Assembly: GCF_947504225.1 (NCBI RefSeq)
Contig: NZ_CANNGT010000015.1
Coordinates: 1-48,828, forward strand
Source: Brumimicrobium ulvae
GTDB lineage: Bacteria > Bacteroidota > Bacteroidia > Flavobacteriales_D > Crocinitomicaceae
Direction: 5' to 3'
DNA: 48,828 nucleotides
Positions 1 to 8,466 of the stretch are shown here, piece by piece. Numbering within the stretch: the stretch's first letter is position 1; every line of letters starts with the position of its first letter. Made by a program: the position numbers and the translations under genes. The notes under the pieces were generated by a model. It was not told where the DNA came from. It worked only from the letters and a program-made list of their open reading frames with translations, and did no database searches.

Positions 1-323
1 TTAACTTTGAAGAAAGAATTGAACCTAAAAAATAAATGGGTGAATTTCAGCGTAAACACAAAATTTTGGATAGACTCAGAAAAGTTAAAAATAGTATTAC
101 ATTTTTCATGAATAATTAAATTTACAATGATGTAACTAAATTAATCATTCTTTCTTTACTGTTGGTATTTACCTAATCCAAAACTCTAATTGAACAAACA
201 TTTCTTATTTTTGTAATGATATAGATTTTTTAAACATTTAACTTTAAATCCTTGATCGATAAAGCCAATTACTGGTTTTACCAAATGCGATTAATTTAAG
301 GTCATATACAAGCCCAAATTTGA
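1..323. other. Non-coding region before the antiporter
   Basis: No convincing full gene is present. Bases 3-35 read as an open end (NFEERIEPKK then TAA) and could be the last codons of a gene that begins outside the window, but this is too short to judge. A TATTTTTG at 206-213 fits the Bacteroidota -7 consensus TAnnTTTG without an obvious -33 partner. The rest is AT-rich with nothing recognisable. Confidence 0.35.
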
Positions 324-1802
324 ATGATTCTAACAACTGAGAATATTTTATTGATTGGTTCCCTCCTGCTTTTTATAAGCATAGTTATTGGAAAAACTTC
401 CTCTAGATTTGGAGTGCCTACCTTATTATTATTCTTAACAATAGGGATGATTGCTGGATCGGACGGACTTGCAGGAATTAAATTTGACAATCCACAAATT
501 GCTCAGTTTATCGGTATAGTGTCTTTGAACTTTATTTTGTTTTCAGGTGGACTAGACACGAACTGGAATACCGTGAAACCAATTGTAAGAGAAGGAGTTG
601 TACTTTCTACCCTTGGAGTCTTACTGACTGCTGTTTCATTGGGGCTTTTTGTGCATTGGTTAACCGATTTTACAATTTATGAGAGTCTTCTTTTAGGGTC
701 TATTGTTTCTTCAACTGATGCCGCCGCTGTTTTCTCTATTTTACGTTCAAAAAGTATTGCACTAAAAGCCAACTTACGTCCAACCCTTGAATTAGAAAGC
801 GGAAGTAACGACCCTATGGCTTATGTTTTGACTATCTCTTTCCTGACCCTCGTTATAAATCAAGACCAAAATTTAGTGTCTATCCTTCCCATGTTTCTCT
901 TACAAATGATCCTTGGTGCAATTGCAGGATTTGGATTTGGAGTCTTAAGTAAACACCTCATTAACAACATTAAACTTGGTTTCGAAGGACTTTATCCTGT
1001 CTTGGTAATCGCTTTAATGTTCATCACCTTTTCTGCAACCGATTCTTTAGGTGGAAATGGTTTCTTAGCCATTTATATTTGCGCCGTGTATCTAGGTAAT
1101 CAAGATTTAATCAACAAAAAAACCATCTTAAAAATGTACGATGGATTAGCGTGGTTAATGCAAATTATTTTGTTCTTAACACTTGGATTACTCGTCTTCC
1201 CTTCTGAAGTTATGCCGTTTATGGGAATAGGGTTATTGATTTCTTTATTCCTTATTTTTATTGCTCGACCTTTAGCTGTCTTCATTAGTTTGATTCCGTT
1301 TAAAATGAAATTAAAACGACGTTTCTTTATTTCATGGGTCGGACTTCGAGGCGCTGTTCCAATCGTTTTTGCCACCTACCCCCTAATTGCAGGTATCGAT
1401 AAAGCAGATATGATGTTCAATATCGTTTTCTTTATTTCTGTGACCTCCGTATTATTGCAAGGAACGAGCTTAAGCCTTGTTGCGAAATGGCTAAAAGTAG
1501 ACTTACCTGAAGATCAAAAAATTGTTACAGAATACGACCGATTTATTGCAAATTCCCCTAAATCTGTACTGCATGAAGTCCATGTCACCGACAACTGTAT
1601 TGCCATTGGAAGTAAAGTTGTTTCTTTAGGTTTCCCCAAATCTGCGGTGATCGCCATGATTAAAAGAAATGACCATTTCATTACTCCTGATGGATCTACC
1701 ATAATTGAACCCAACGATATATTGGTCGTGCTTTCAGATCATGAGAAAGATTTCGATCAAATCAGCAATTGTCTTAAACAAAAAATCGTTGAAGTTCGAT
1801 AG
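324..1802 (+). CDS. cvrA: K+/H+ (or Na+/H+) antiporter, CPA1 family with C-terminal RCK_C domain
   Basis: A 492-residue inner-membrane antiporter of the NhaP2/CvrA type, expected to exchange K+ or Na+ for protons. About twelve hydrophobic segments fill residues 1-390. They include the CPA1 hallmark ELESGSNDPMA near residue 155, which carries the ion-site acidic residue, and GLRGAVPIV near residue 345. Residues about 410-490 form a soluble RCK_C (TrkA-C) regulatory domain, which argues for the potassium/proton subgroup over plain NhaA-type exchangers. The ATG at 324 gives a complete first helix. The gene stands alone, followed by a 150-base gap before ettA. Ion preference is inferred from the RCK_C domain and is not proven. 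Confidence 0.88.
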   Translation: MILTTENILLIGSLLLFISIVIGKTSSRFGVPTLLLFLTIGMIAGSDGLAGIKFDNPQIAQFIGIVSLNFILFSGGLDTNWNTVKPIVREGVVLSTLGVLLTAVSLGLFVHWLTDFTIYESLLLGSIVSSTDAAAVFSILRSKSIALKANLRPTLELESGSNDPMAYVLTISFLTLVINQDQNLVSILPMFLLQMILGAIAGFGFGVLSKHLINNIKLGFEGLYPVLVIALMFITFSATDSLGGNGFLAIYICAVYLGNQDLINKKTILKMYDGLAWLMQIILFLTLGLLVFPSEVMPFMGIGLLISLFLIFIARPLAVFISLIPFKMKLKRRFFISWVGLRGAVPIVFATYPLIAGIDKADMMFNIVFFISVTSVLLQGTSLSLVAKWLKVDLPEDQKIVTEYDRFIANSPKSVLHEVHVTDNCIAIGSKVVSLGFPKSAVIAMIKRNDHFITPDGSTIIEPNDILVVLSDHEKDFDQISNCLKQKIVEVR

Positions 1803-1926
1803 CTTTACACAGCTTTTTTTGTGTAGTAAATGCTTTTATTTTACAAGCAAAACTAAACACCACCGTTTAACTTGCCATAGCACATGAATTGTCCGAATTC
1901 AATGCCTAAATGTCGATAGAAATGAC

Positions 1927-1934
1927 TACATTTG
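1927..1934 (+). promoter_or_regulatory. Candidate -7 box for ettA
   Basis: TACATTTG matches the Bacteroidota TAnnTTTG -7 element and ends 18 bases before the ATG at 1953. No clear TTG is seen at the -33 position, so support is moderate. Confidence 0.45.
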
Positions 1935-1952
1935 AATCATTAAATTTTGAAT

Positions 1953-3641
1953 ATGTCAGACGATAAAAAAATCATTTTTTCAATGATGGGTGTGAGTAAA
2001 TCTACCCCAGCAGGAAAACAAATAATAAAGGATATTTCATTGTCCTTTTTCTATGGAGCGAAAATCGGAATTATCGGTTTAAACGGTTCTGGTAAATCAA
2101 CTGTAATGAAAATCATTGCAGGAATTGATAAATCTTTCATTGGAGACTTAACTATTTCTGATGGATACACTGTAGGTTATTTACCGCAGGAGCCTGAATT
2201 GGATCCAAGTAAAACAGTAAAAGAGATTGTAATGGAAGGGGTTCAGGAAACTGTTGATATCCTTAAAGAATATGAGGAAATCAACAATTCGTTTATGGAC
2301 GAAGAAATCTTGAATGATCCAGATAAAATGGAGAAACTAATTGCTCGACAAGGTCAGGTTCAGGATCAAATCGATGCTGTTGACGCTTGGGAATTGGACG
2401 CACAACTTGACAGAGCTATGGATGCATTGCGTTGTCCTCCTGACGACCAGTCTGTTGAACACCTTTCTGGAGGTGAACGCCGTCGTGTGGCCTTGACAAG
2501 ATTATTGTTACAAAAGCCAGATATCTTATTGTTAGATGAGCCTACCAACCACTTGGATGCAGAGTCAATTCACTGGTTAGAACAACATTTACAACAATAT
2601 AAAGGAACTGTAATTGCGGTAACTCACGACCGTTACTTCCTTGATAATGTAGCAGGATGGATTTTAGAACTTGACCGTGGGGAAGGAATTCCATGGAAAG
2701 GAAACTATACATCTTGGTTGGAGCAAAAATCTAAACGTTTAGAACAGGAAGAAAAACAAGAGTCTAAACGTAAGAAAATGTTAGACAGCGAGCTTGAATG
2801 GGTACGTATGAATCCTAAAGGACGTCATGCGAAGAACAAAGCGCGTCTGAGCAACTACGACAGGTTAATGGCCGAAGATGCTAAAGAAAAAGAAAAGAAA
2901 TTAGAAATTCCTATTCCTAATGGACCACGATTAGGAAACAATGTGATCGATGCTGTTAACGTAGCTAAATCATTTGGAGACAAGCTCTTATATGACGATC
3001 TTAACTTTAGCCTACCCCCTAACGGGATTGTAGGTATAGTTGGTCCAAATGGTGCTGGAAAAACAACCATTTTCAAGATGATTATGGGTGAACTAGAACC
3101 AGATGCTGGAGAATTCAAAGTAGGAGAAACAGTGAAATTAGGTTATGTCGATCAAGCACATGAAGATTTAGATCCTGAAAAAACTATTTATGACGTGATT
3201 TCCGGAGGAACAGACTTAATTGAAATCGGAAATCAAAAAGTAAATGCAAGAGCCTATATGTCAAAATTTGCATTTTCAGGTTCTGATCAAAGCAAAAAAG
3301 TAGGTGTGCTTTCTGGTGGAGAAAGAAATCGTTTGCACTTAGCCATGACGTTAAAAACAGAAGCCAACGTACTCCTTTTGGATGAGCCTACCAACGATAT
3401 CGATATCAATACACTACGTGCTTTAGAGGAAGGAATCATGAATTTTGCTGGTTGTGTCGTTGTTATTTCTCACGACAGGTGGTTCTTAGATAGAATTTGT
3501 ACGCATATTCTAGCATTCGAAGGTGACTCTAAAGTCTATTCCTTCGAAGGAAGCTTCTCTGAATATGAAGAAAACAAGAAAAAACGATTAGGTGACCACA
3601 CACCAAAAAGATTGAAATACAGAAAATTAACAGTAGACTAG
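1953..3641 (+). CDS. ettA: Energy-dependent translational throttle protein EttA (ABC-F ATPase)
   Basis: A 562-residue cytoplasmic ABC-F protein with two ATPase cassettes and no membrane segments. In EttA, ATP-bound protein occupies the ribosomal E site and gates the first peptide bond according to ATP/ADP ratio. Cassette 1 has Walker A GLNGSGKST, signature LSGGERRR and Walker B LLLDEPTNHLD. Cassette 2 has GPNGAGKTT, LSGGERNR and LLLDEPTNDID. Between them lies a basic helical linker rich in K/E/R with the RMNPKGRHAKNKAR stretch typical of the EttA P-site tRNA interaction motif. Length matches EttA (about 555). An in-frame TTG at 1947 is possible, but the ATG at 1953 is better placed behind the promoter box. 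The extended linker separates it from Uup. Confidence 0.93.
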   Translation: MSDDKKIIFSMMGVSKSTPAGKQIIKDISLSFFYGAKIGIIGLNGSGKSTVMKIIAGIDKSFIGDLTISDGYTVGYLPQEPELDPSKTVKEIVMEGVQETVDILKEYEEINNSFMDEEILNDPDKMEKLIARQGQVQDQIDAVDAWELDAQLDRAMDALRCPPDDQSVEHLSGGERRRVALTRLLLQKPDILLLDEPTNHLDAESIHWLEQHLQQYKGTVIAVTHDRYFLDNVAGWILELDRGEGIPWKGNYTSWLEQKSKRLEQEEKQESKRKKMLDSELEWVRMNPKGRHAKNKARLSNYDRLMAEDAKEKEKKLEIPIPNGPRLGNNVIDAVNVAKSFGDKLLYDDLNFSLPPNGIVGIVGPNGAGKTTIFKMIMGELEPDAGEFKVGETVKLGYVDQAHEDLDPEKTIYDVISGGTDLIEIGNQKVNARAYMSKFAFSGSDQSKKVGVLSGGERNRLHLAMTLKTEANVLLLDEPTNDIDINTLRALEEGIMNFAGCVVVISHDRWFLDRICTHILAFEGDSKVYSFEGSFSEYEENKKKRLGDHTPKRLKYRKLTVD

Positions 3642-3650
3642 GGAAGTTTT

Positions 3651-3744
3651 AAAGTTTGGAAGAGTTATCAAGTTGTCAAATTTGCATTAGTTAAGTGTAA
3701 AACTTGATAACTAACAAACTTTCTAACTAAAAAACTTGATAACT
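3651..3744. repeat. Inverted and direct 12-bp repeats between ettA and pepD
   Basis: AGTTATCAAGTT at 3663-3674 is the exact reverse complement of AACTTGATAACT, which occurs twice, at 3701-3712 and 3733-3744. The left arm extends outward (AAAGTTT near 3651) to pair with AAACTTT beyond the first right copy. The left arm can therefore fold with either right copy, giving two alternative hairpins just before the pepD start. It could act as a terminator or processing site; no function is shown. Confidence 0.6.
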
Positions 3745-3757
3745 AAAAAAAAAACAT

Positions 3758-5218
3758 ATGTCAAACGAAGTAAGAGCACTAGAACCTAAAGCCATTTGGG
3801 AAAACTTTGCTGATTTAAACGAAGTACCAAGACCGAGTAAAAAAGAAGAACGCGTGATTCAATTCATGGTGGATTTCGGGAATAAATTAGGTTTAGAAAC
3901 AGCAACCGACAAAATTGGAAATATCATTATAAAAAAACCTGCAACAGAAGGAATGGAAGACCGTCAAACGGTAATTCTTCAATCTCATGTTGATATGGTA
4001 CATCAAAAAAATAACGCTACTGAATTTGATTTCGATAAAGAAGGAATCAAAATGATAGTTGACGGTGATTGGGTAAAAGCTGATGGAACAACACTTGGGG
4101 CTGATAATGGTATCGGTGTGGCTGCAATCATGGGACTTCTAGCGAGTTCAGACATTCCACACCCTGCATTAGAGGCAATGTTTACAGTTGATGAAGAAAC
4201 TGGAATGACCGGGGCTAAAGAACTAGACCCTTCTTTTTATGAAGGTACTATTTTGTTGAACCTTGACACTGAAGACGATGATGAAATTAGTATTGGTTGC
4301 GCTGGAGGTATTGATACCAACACAAGCTATGAATACGAAACGGTAGATTCAAAATCGGATGTTGTAACTTATACCGTTGAATTGAAAGGACTAATGGGTG
4401 GACACTCTGGAATGGACATCGACAAAGGAAGAGGTAATGCCAACAAAATGATGGCAAGATTACTTGTTGAATCTCCAGTACAAATTATGTTGCATGACAT
4501 GAATGGCGGTGGACTACGTAATGCTATTCCTAGAGAAGCTGTTGCAACTATTTCTGTTGATTCAAATGATTCAGAAAAGTTCGAAGGGCATGTTAAAACA
4601 ATGGCTGAAACCTTTAAAGTTGAATATGCTCCGGTAGAAACTAAAATCGATTTAAGCGTAACAAAAACTGAAACACCAAGCAAAATGGTGGCTAATCATG
4701 ACAAAGAAGCAATACTCTTTGCATTAAATGCTGTATTCAATGGGGTGTTTAAAATGAGCTTAAACTTCGACAACCTTGTGGAAACCTCTAGTTCATTGGC
4801 ACAGGTAATCATCAAAGATGGATCTTTTGAAACTAAATCTTTACAAAGAAGTAGTGTTGAAACAACTAAAAACGACGTCGCTAGAACAATTAGAAGTGTA
4901 TTCGATCTACTGGGTGCCGATGTCGAACAAACTGGAGATTATCCAGGATGGGAACCAAATCCTGACTCTTCGATTTTAAAAACAATGCGCGAAATGTATG
5001 AAAAACGTTTCAATGAAAAACCAAATGTTATGGCTTGTCACGCAGGATTAGAATGCGGTATTCTAGGAACACACTTGCCTAATGTTGATATGATTTCATT
5101 TGGACCTAATATTCGTCACGCTCATTCTCCTGACGAATGTGTTCAGATCAGTTCTGTGCAGAAATTCTGGGGTTTCCTTTTAGAGGTTCTTAAAGAGACA
5201 CCTAAAAAGACGGCTTAA
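3758..5218 (+). CDS. pepD: Aminoacyl-histidine dipeptidase (peptidase M20, PepD)
   Basis: A 486-residue cytosolic zinc dipeptidase of the PepD/carnosinase type, which hydrolyses Xaa-His and other dipeptides. Metal-site motifs are in order: SHVDMV with H77 and D79, GADNGIG with bridging D116, the catalytic pair in DEETGM (E146/E147), NLDTEDDDE, and HSPDE near the C-terminus. The middle portion (about 190-400, containing GLMGGHSGMD) is the lid/dimerisation domain. Length agrees with E. coli PepD (485). It starts at an ATG 13 bases after the last repeat copy. It is followed after 21 bases by a small DUF3820 gene that may be cotranscribed. Confidence 0.94.
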   Translation: MSNEVRALEPKAIWENFADLNEVPRPSKKEERVIQFMVDFGNKLGLETATDKIGNIIIKKPATEGMEDRQTVILQSHVDMVHQKNNATEFDFDKEGIKMIVDGDWVKADGTTLGADNGIGVAAIMGLLASSDIPHPALEAMFTVDEETGMTGAKELDPSFYEGTILLNLDTEDDDEISIGCAGGIDTNTSYEYETVDSKSDVVTYTVELKGLMGGHSGMDIDKGRGNANKMMARLLVESPVQIMLHDMNGGGLRNAIPREAVATISVDSNDSEKFEGHVKTMAETFKVEYAPVETKIDLSVTKTETPSKMVANHDKEAILFALNAVFNGVFKMSLNFDNLVETSSSLAQVIIKDGSFETKSLQRSSVETTKNDVARTIRSVFDLLGADVEQTGDYPGWEPNPDSSILKTMREMYEKRFNEKPNVMACHAGLECGILGTHLPNVDMISFGPNIRHAHSPDECVQISSVQKFWGFLLEVLKETPKKTA

Positions 5219-5239
5219 TCTGATGAAAGAATTAAATTA

Positions 5240-5455
5240 ATGAGTAATCAACAAGAATTAATTGATTTAGCTAACATGAGAATGCCTTTTGGAAAATTCA
5301 AAGGGCTTCTCCTTGTTGAAGTTCCCGAACCTTACTATGTTTGGTATAACTCAAAAGGATTTCCTAAAGGAAAGCTGGGCAATCAAATGCAGTTAATGTA
5401 TGAAATTAAAGTGAACGGATTGGAACATCTTATTCGTCCATTAATTAGGAAGTAA
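5240..5455 (+). CDS. DUF3820 family small protein
   Basis: A 71-residue protein with the compact DUF3820 pattern: MPFGKFKG, then EPYYVWY and GFPKGKLG. The family is widespread and has been called a putative quorum-sensing-regulated virulence factor, but its biochemical role is not established. It begins 21 bases after pepD on the same strand, so cotranscription is likely. Its stop lies four bases from the stop of the convergent glycosyltransferase gene. Confidence 0.8.
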   Translation: MSNQQELIDLANMRMPFGKFKGLLLVEVPEPYYVWYNSKGFPKGKLGNQMQLMYEIKVNGLEHLIRPLIRK

Positions 5456-5459
5456 TATT

Positions 5460-6440
5460 TTACTGAATATTTTCTTCAGAAATTTCAATAGAATGTCCAC
5501 AGTCGAAATGACCTAGTGGACATTTTTTATGCCCATGAAAACCACAAGGTCGACAATCTAATTTTTGGGTTGTTTCAATTACCCTTGCGTTTTCAGCAAG
5601 CGGACCAAACCCAAACTGAGGAACAGTAGAACAAAAGAAGGCACGTGTTGGTGCATTCATCGCAGAAGCAATATGAAGCGGGCCTGAATCATTCACATAA
5701 TTCATACGTGCATCTTTCATCAATGCTGCGCTTTGCAATAAACTTAATTTACCCGCTAAATTTTGAACTCCTTTCGGAAAGGCTTTTTGAATATCACCAC
5801 ATAAATCAATATCAGTTGGACCTCCTAAAAGTTTCACCTCCCCTCCCTTCTCTAGTAACAATTCAATTAACGTCGTCCATTTTGAGGTCGGCAGCTTTTT
5901 GGTTTCCCAAACAGACGCAGGCGCAAGACAATAATAATGACCCGACTTATATTTTTCAACTTCTTCAAAATCATCCTCTGAAGGATACATTTCTGGTCGA
6001 AGTAATGATTGGGCATTATGGTGTGCTATAAGCTTTAAATTTCTTTCCACTTCATGAATTCCGTCCTCTAATGAATGCGGAGCTGTAATCGAATACATAC
6101 CCGAAAATGCATTCTTGTCAAAGCCTACTCTACTTTTCGTTTTTGCAAATTTCGTCATCAACCCTGCATTCGCATAACGCTGTAAAGTTATAACTTCATC
6201 GTAGTTATTCTTTCGAATGCCTTTGATGGTCTTTAACAAACTCTTGTACTTCCCTTCTTGTTTATTCCAAACAAAAACATGATTGATTTTAGGATTATTC
6301 GCTAATAATGACTCGTTTCCCTTCCTTACAACTACATCAATCTTTGCCTCAGGATAAATTCTATTCAATTCTGAAATGATAGGCGTTGAAAGAATGACAT
6401 CTCCCAAAAATGCGGTCTGTATGATTAAAAATCTTTGCAC
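5460..6440 (-). CDS. Glycosyltransferase family 9 (ADP-heptose:LPS heptosyltransferase-like)
   Basis: A 326-residue GT-B enzyme of family GT9, the family of RfaC/RfaF/RfaQ that add heptose to lipopolysaccharide inner core. The N-terminal Rossmann half starts LIIQTAFLGDVILSTP with the family GD motif. The C-terminal half carries GGPTD and YVNDSGPLHIASAMNAPTRA, the nucleotide-sugar binding region. The last 50 residues hold a cysteine cluster (CRPCG, KKCPLG, DCG) seen in many GT9 members. It is expected at the inner face of the cytoplasmic membrane. The exact donor sugar cannot be told from sequence. It is convergent with the DUF3820 gene. Confidence 0.85.
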   Translation of the reverse strand: MQRFLIIQTAFLGDVILSTPIISELNRIYPEAKIDVVVRKGNESLLANNPKINHVFVWNKQEGKYKSLLKTIKGIRKNNYDEVITLQRYANAGLMTKFAKTKSRVGFDKNAFSGMYSITAPHSLEDGIHEVERNLKLIAHHNAQSLLRPEMYPSEDDFEEVEKYKSGHYYCLAPASVWETKKLPTSKWTTLIELLLEKGGEVKLLGGPTDIDLCGDIQKAFPKGVQNLAGKLSLLQSAALMKDARMNYVNDSGPLHIASAMNAPTRAFFCSTVPQFGFGPLAENARVIETTQKLDCRPCGFHGHKKCPLGHFDCGHSIEISEENIQ

Positions 6441-6776
6441 AGCTCAAAGATAATAAACTCATGCAATAGTCAACATGTGCCATTTAAAATTAAACCTCCC
6501 CCTCCTTTTGCATTTATACTTTTTTATGAAAATTCTTTCTTTAATTCTTTTATAGGCTTCTATTTCTTTTATCTTAAAGCAGAGCCTATTGACTTTAGGC
6601 GTCATGACAGAATATCATGATAGATTGACACCCGTTTGCTAGCGTAGTCATGACAAGGCTTAGAAACCTAAATGCTATTCCAAATTAAAGAAAAAACTCA
6701 GTAAAATGAAGCTTTCTGGAGATTAGAATGGTTGTTGCACAATAAAGGAAAATTAAAATAACAAATAATAAAGTAC
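6441..6776. other. Intergenic region upstream of proC
   Basis: No gene is supported. It contains a weak hairpin (ATAGGC near 6553 with GCCTAT near 6585) and a cluster of TCATGA-centred palindromes listed separately. The spacing before proC is long enough for a regulated promoter. Confidence 0.5.
6601..6654. repeat. Three TCATGA-centred palindromes upstream of the proline operon
   Basis: GTCATGAC occurs at 6601-6608 and again at 6647-6654 (both followed by A), and TATCATGATA lies between them at 6613-6622. All are perfect palindromes sharing the core TCATGA within 54 bases. This looks like a clustered operator for a dimeric regulator upstream of proCBA. No regulator is identified. Confidence 0.45.
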
Positions 6777-7586
6777 ATGAAATTATTAGTAATCGGTGGT
6801 GGAAATATGGGGCTAACCTATTCAGAAGGGATGTCTCAATCTCCATTATTGAACCGTAGAAAATTAATGATTCAGGATTTAAGTCCTGATACACTAAGTC
6901 GATTAAGACAGAATCCAGACTTTGAAGTATACGCCAATTTAGAAGACTGTCTACCCAAAGCAGATATTGTCTTTATAGCTGTAAAACCTTACCATTGTGT
7001 CGAGCTTTTTGAAAAAATGAAAGGCATGATCAATGACCAACAGGTTTTTGTTTCACTTATGGCAGGAGTCACCATTGATTTTATAAAAGAGCAATTGGAT
7101 GTTTCAAAAGTAGTAAGAACAATGCCCAACCTACCAGCCAAAGTTGGTAAAGGAGTTACTTCATTTACGGCTTCTAAAAATGTATCTAGAGTTGAACTTC
7201 TTATGGTTAGAAACTTGCTTGATACAACTGGAGCGTCAATTCATGTAGCTGATGAAAGTTTTATCGATAAATCAACGGGAATTTCAGGAAGTGGACCAGC
7301 CTATGTGTTCTATTTTATGAATTCAATGCTTGAAGCAGCGAAGAAAATGGGATTCTCAGACAACGATTCACGGGTATTGGTAAGCTCTACATTTGAAGGT
7401 GCTGTTACACTATTCAATGAATCAGATATTTCTGCTCAAACTTGGATGGAAAGAGTTGCTTCTAAAGGAGGAACAACACAAGCCGCTTTAGATTCAATGG
7501 AAGACAACAATGTCGAAGAATTGATAAAAGAAGCAGCATATGCGGCATTCAATAGAGCAGTTGAACTTGGAAAAGATCCAGAATAA
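6777..7586 (+). CDS. proC: Pyrroline-5-carboxylate reductase
   Basis: A 269-residue cytosolic enzyme that reduces pyrroline-5-carboxylate to proline with NAD(P)H, the last step of proline synthesis. The N-terminal Rossmann fold begins LLVIGGGNMG. The C-terminal dimerisation domain has SGSGPAYVFYF and SKGGTTQAALDSM, both signatures of ProC. Length fits the family (about 270). It is the first gene of proC-proB-proA, so the whole glutamate-to-proline pathway lies in one operon. Confidence 0.95.
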   Translation: MKLLVIGGGNMGLTYSEGMSQSPLLNRRKLMIQDLSPDTLSRLRQNPDFEVYANLEDCLPKADIVFIAVKPYHCVELFEKMKGMINDQQVFVSLMAGVTIDFIKEQLDVSKVVRTMPNLPAKVGKGVTSFTASKNVSRVELLMVRNLLDTTGASIHVADESFIDKSTGISGSGPAYVFYFMNSMLEAAKKMGFSDNDSRVLVSSTFEGAVTLFNESDISAQTWMERVASKGGTTQAALDSMEDNNVEELIKEAAYAAFNRAVELGKDPE

Positions 7587-7637
7587 TAACACATCACTTT
7601 TATAATCAATCAGTAAATAATAAACACAAATTAAGTT

Positions 7638-8411
7638 TTGCAAGAATTCAAAAAAAGAGTAGTAATAAAAGTAGGAACAAACGTAATGACCAACAAAAAC
7701 AACCGAATCGTTGGTCCAATTTTAAAAAATCTAGTCAGACAAATCGCCTATCTGTACGAACGTGATATTATCACAATCCTGGTTTCTTCTGGTTCCGCAA
7801 TTGCCGGAAAGGAAGTATTAGGAGACTGTTCGGCAGTAGATCCAACCACACGTCGTCAGGTGTTTTCATCGGTAGGTCAGCCCAGATTAATGAGACACTA
7901 TTATTCAATGTTTCATGACTTTGGAATGCGTTGTGCACAGGTACTGGCCACAAAACGTGACTTTGCTCCTGGTGTATACAGAGATAATATGATCAACTGT
8001 TACGAGGCATTATTGGACGAAGGAATCGTACCAATTGCCAATGAAGACGATGCCGTTTCACTCACCAAGTCTATGTTTACAGACAATGATGAATTGGCCA
8101 GCTTAGTTGCAGAATTAGTTGATGCAGATATGCTCATCATGTTAACTGATACAGATGGACTTTACACTGGTCATCCTGATGCTGATGACTCCGAATTATT
8201 ACACCATGTAAATGGAGATCAAAACGTAGAAAAATATGTTCAAGCTTCAGAAAAAGGTGAAGGAGAAGGACGTGGTGGAATGGGCTCTAAATTAAAAATC
8301 GCCAAATTAACCGCCAATAAAAACATTCCTACCTACATTGCCAATGGTAAAGAAGACGATATCATTATCGATATTCTAGAAGGGAAAAAAGTAGGAACAA
8401 AATTCGTTTAA
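7638..8411 (+). CDS. proB: Glutamate 5-kinase, PUA-less form
   Basis: A 257-residue amino-acid kinase that phosphorylates glutamate at the gamma carboxyl, the first and usually proline-inhibited step. KRVVIKVGTNVMT at the N-terminus is the ATP-phosphate loop. VPIANEDDAVS and LMLTDTDGLYTG are the substrate and nucleotide motifs, and GRGGMGSKLKIAKL is the conserved AAK segment. It lacks the C-terminal PUA domain found in E. coli ProB (367 residues), as in many short forms. The likely start is TTG at 7638, because the kinase motif begins only five residues later and no ATG lies suitably near. The use of a TTG start is an inference. Confidence 0.93.
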   Translation: MQEFKKRVVIKVGTNVMTNKNNRIVGPILKNLVRQIAYLYERDIITILVSSGSAIAGKEVLGDCSAVDPTTRRQVFSSVGQPRLMRHYYSMFHDFGMRCAQVLATKRDFAPGVYRDNMINCYEALLDEGIVPIANEDDAVSLTKSMFTDNDELASLVAELVDADMLIMLTDTDGLYTGHPDADDSELLHHVNGDQNVEKYVQASEKGEGEGRGGMGSKLKIAKLTANKNIPTYIANGKEDDIIIDILEGKKVGTKFV

Positions 8412-8466
8412 CAACAGACGCATTCAATAGAAAATTACAAATTATTACATAAAACAGACAATAGAA

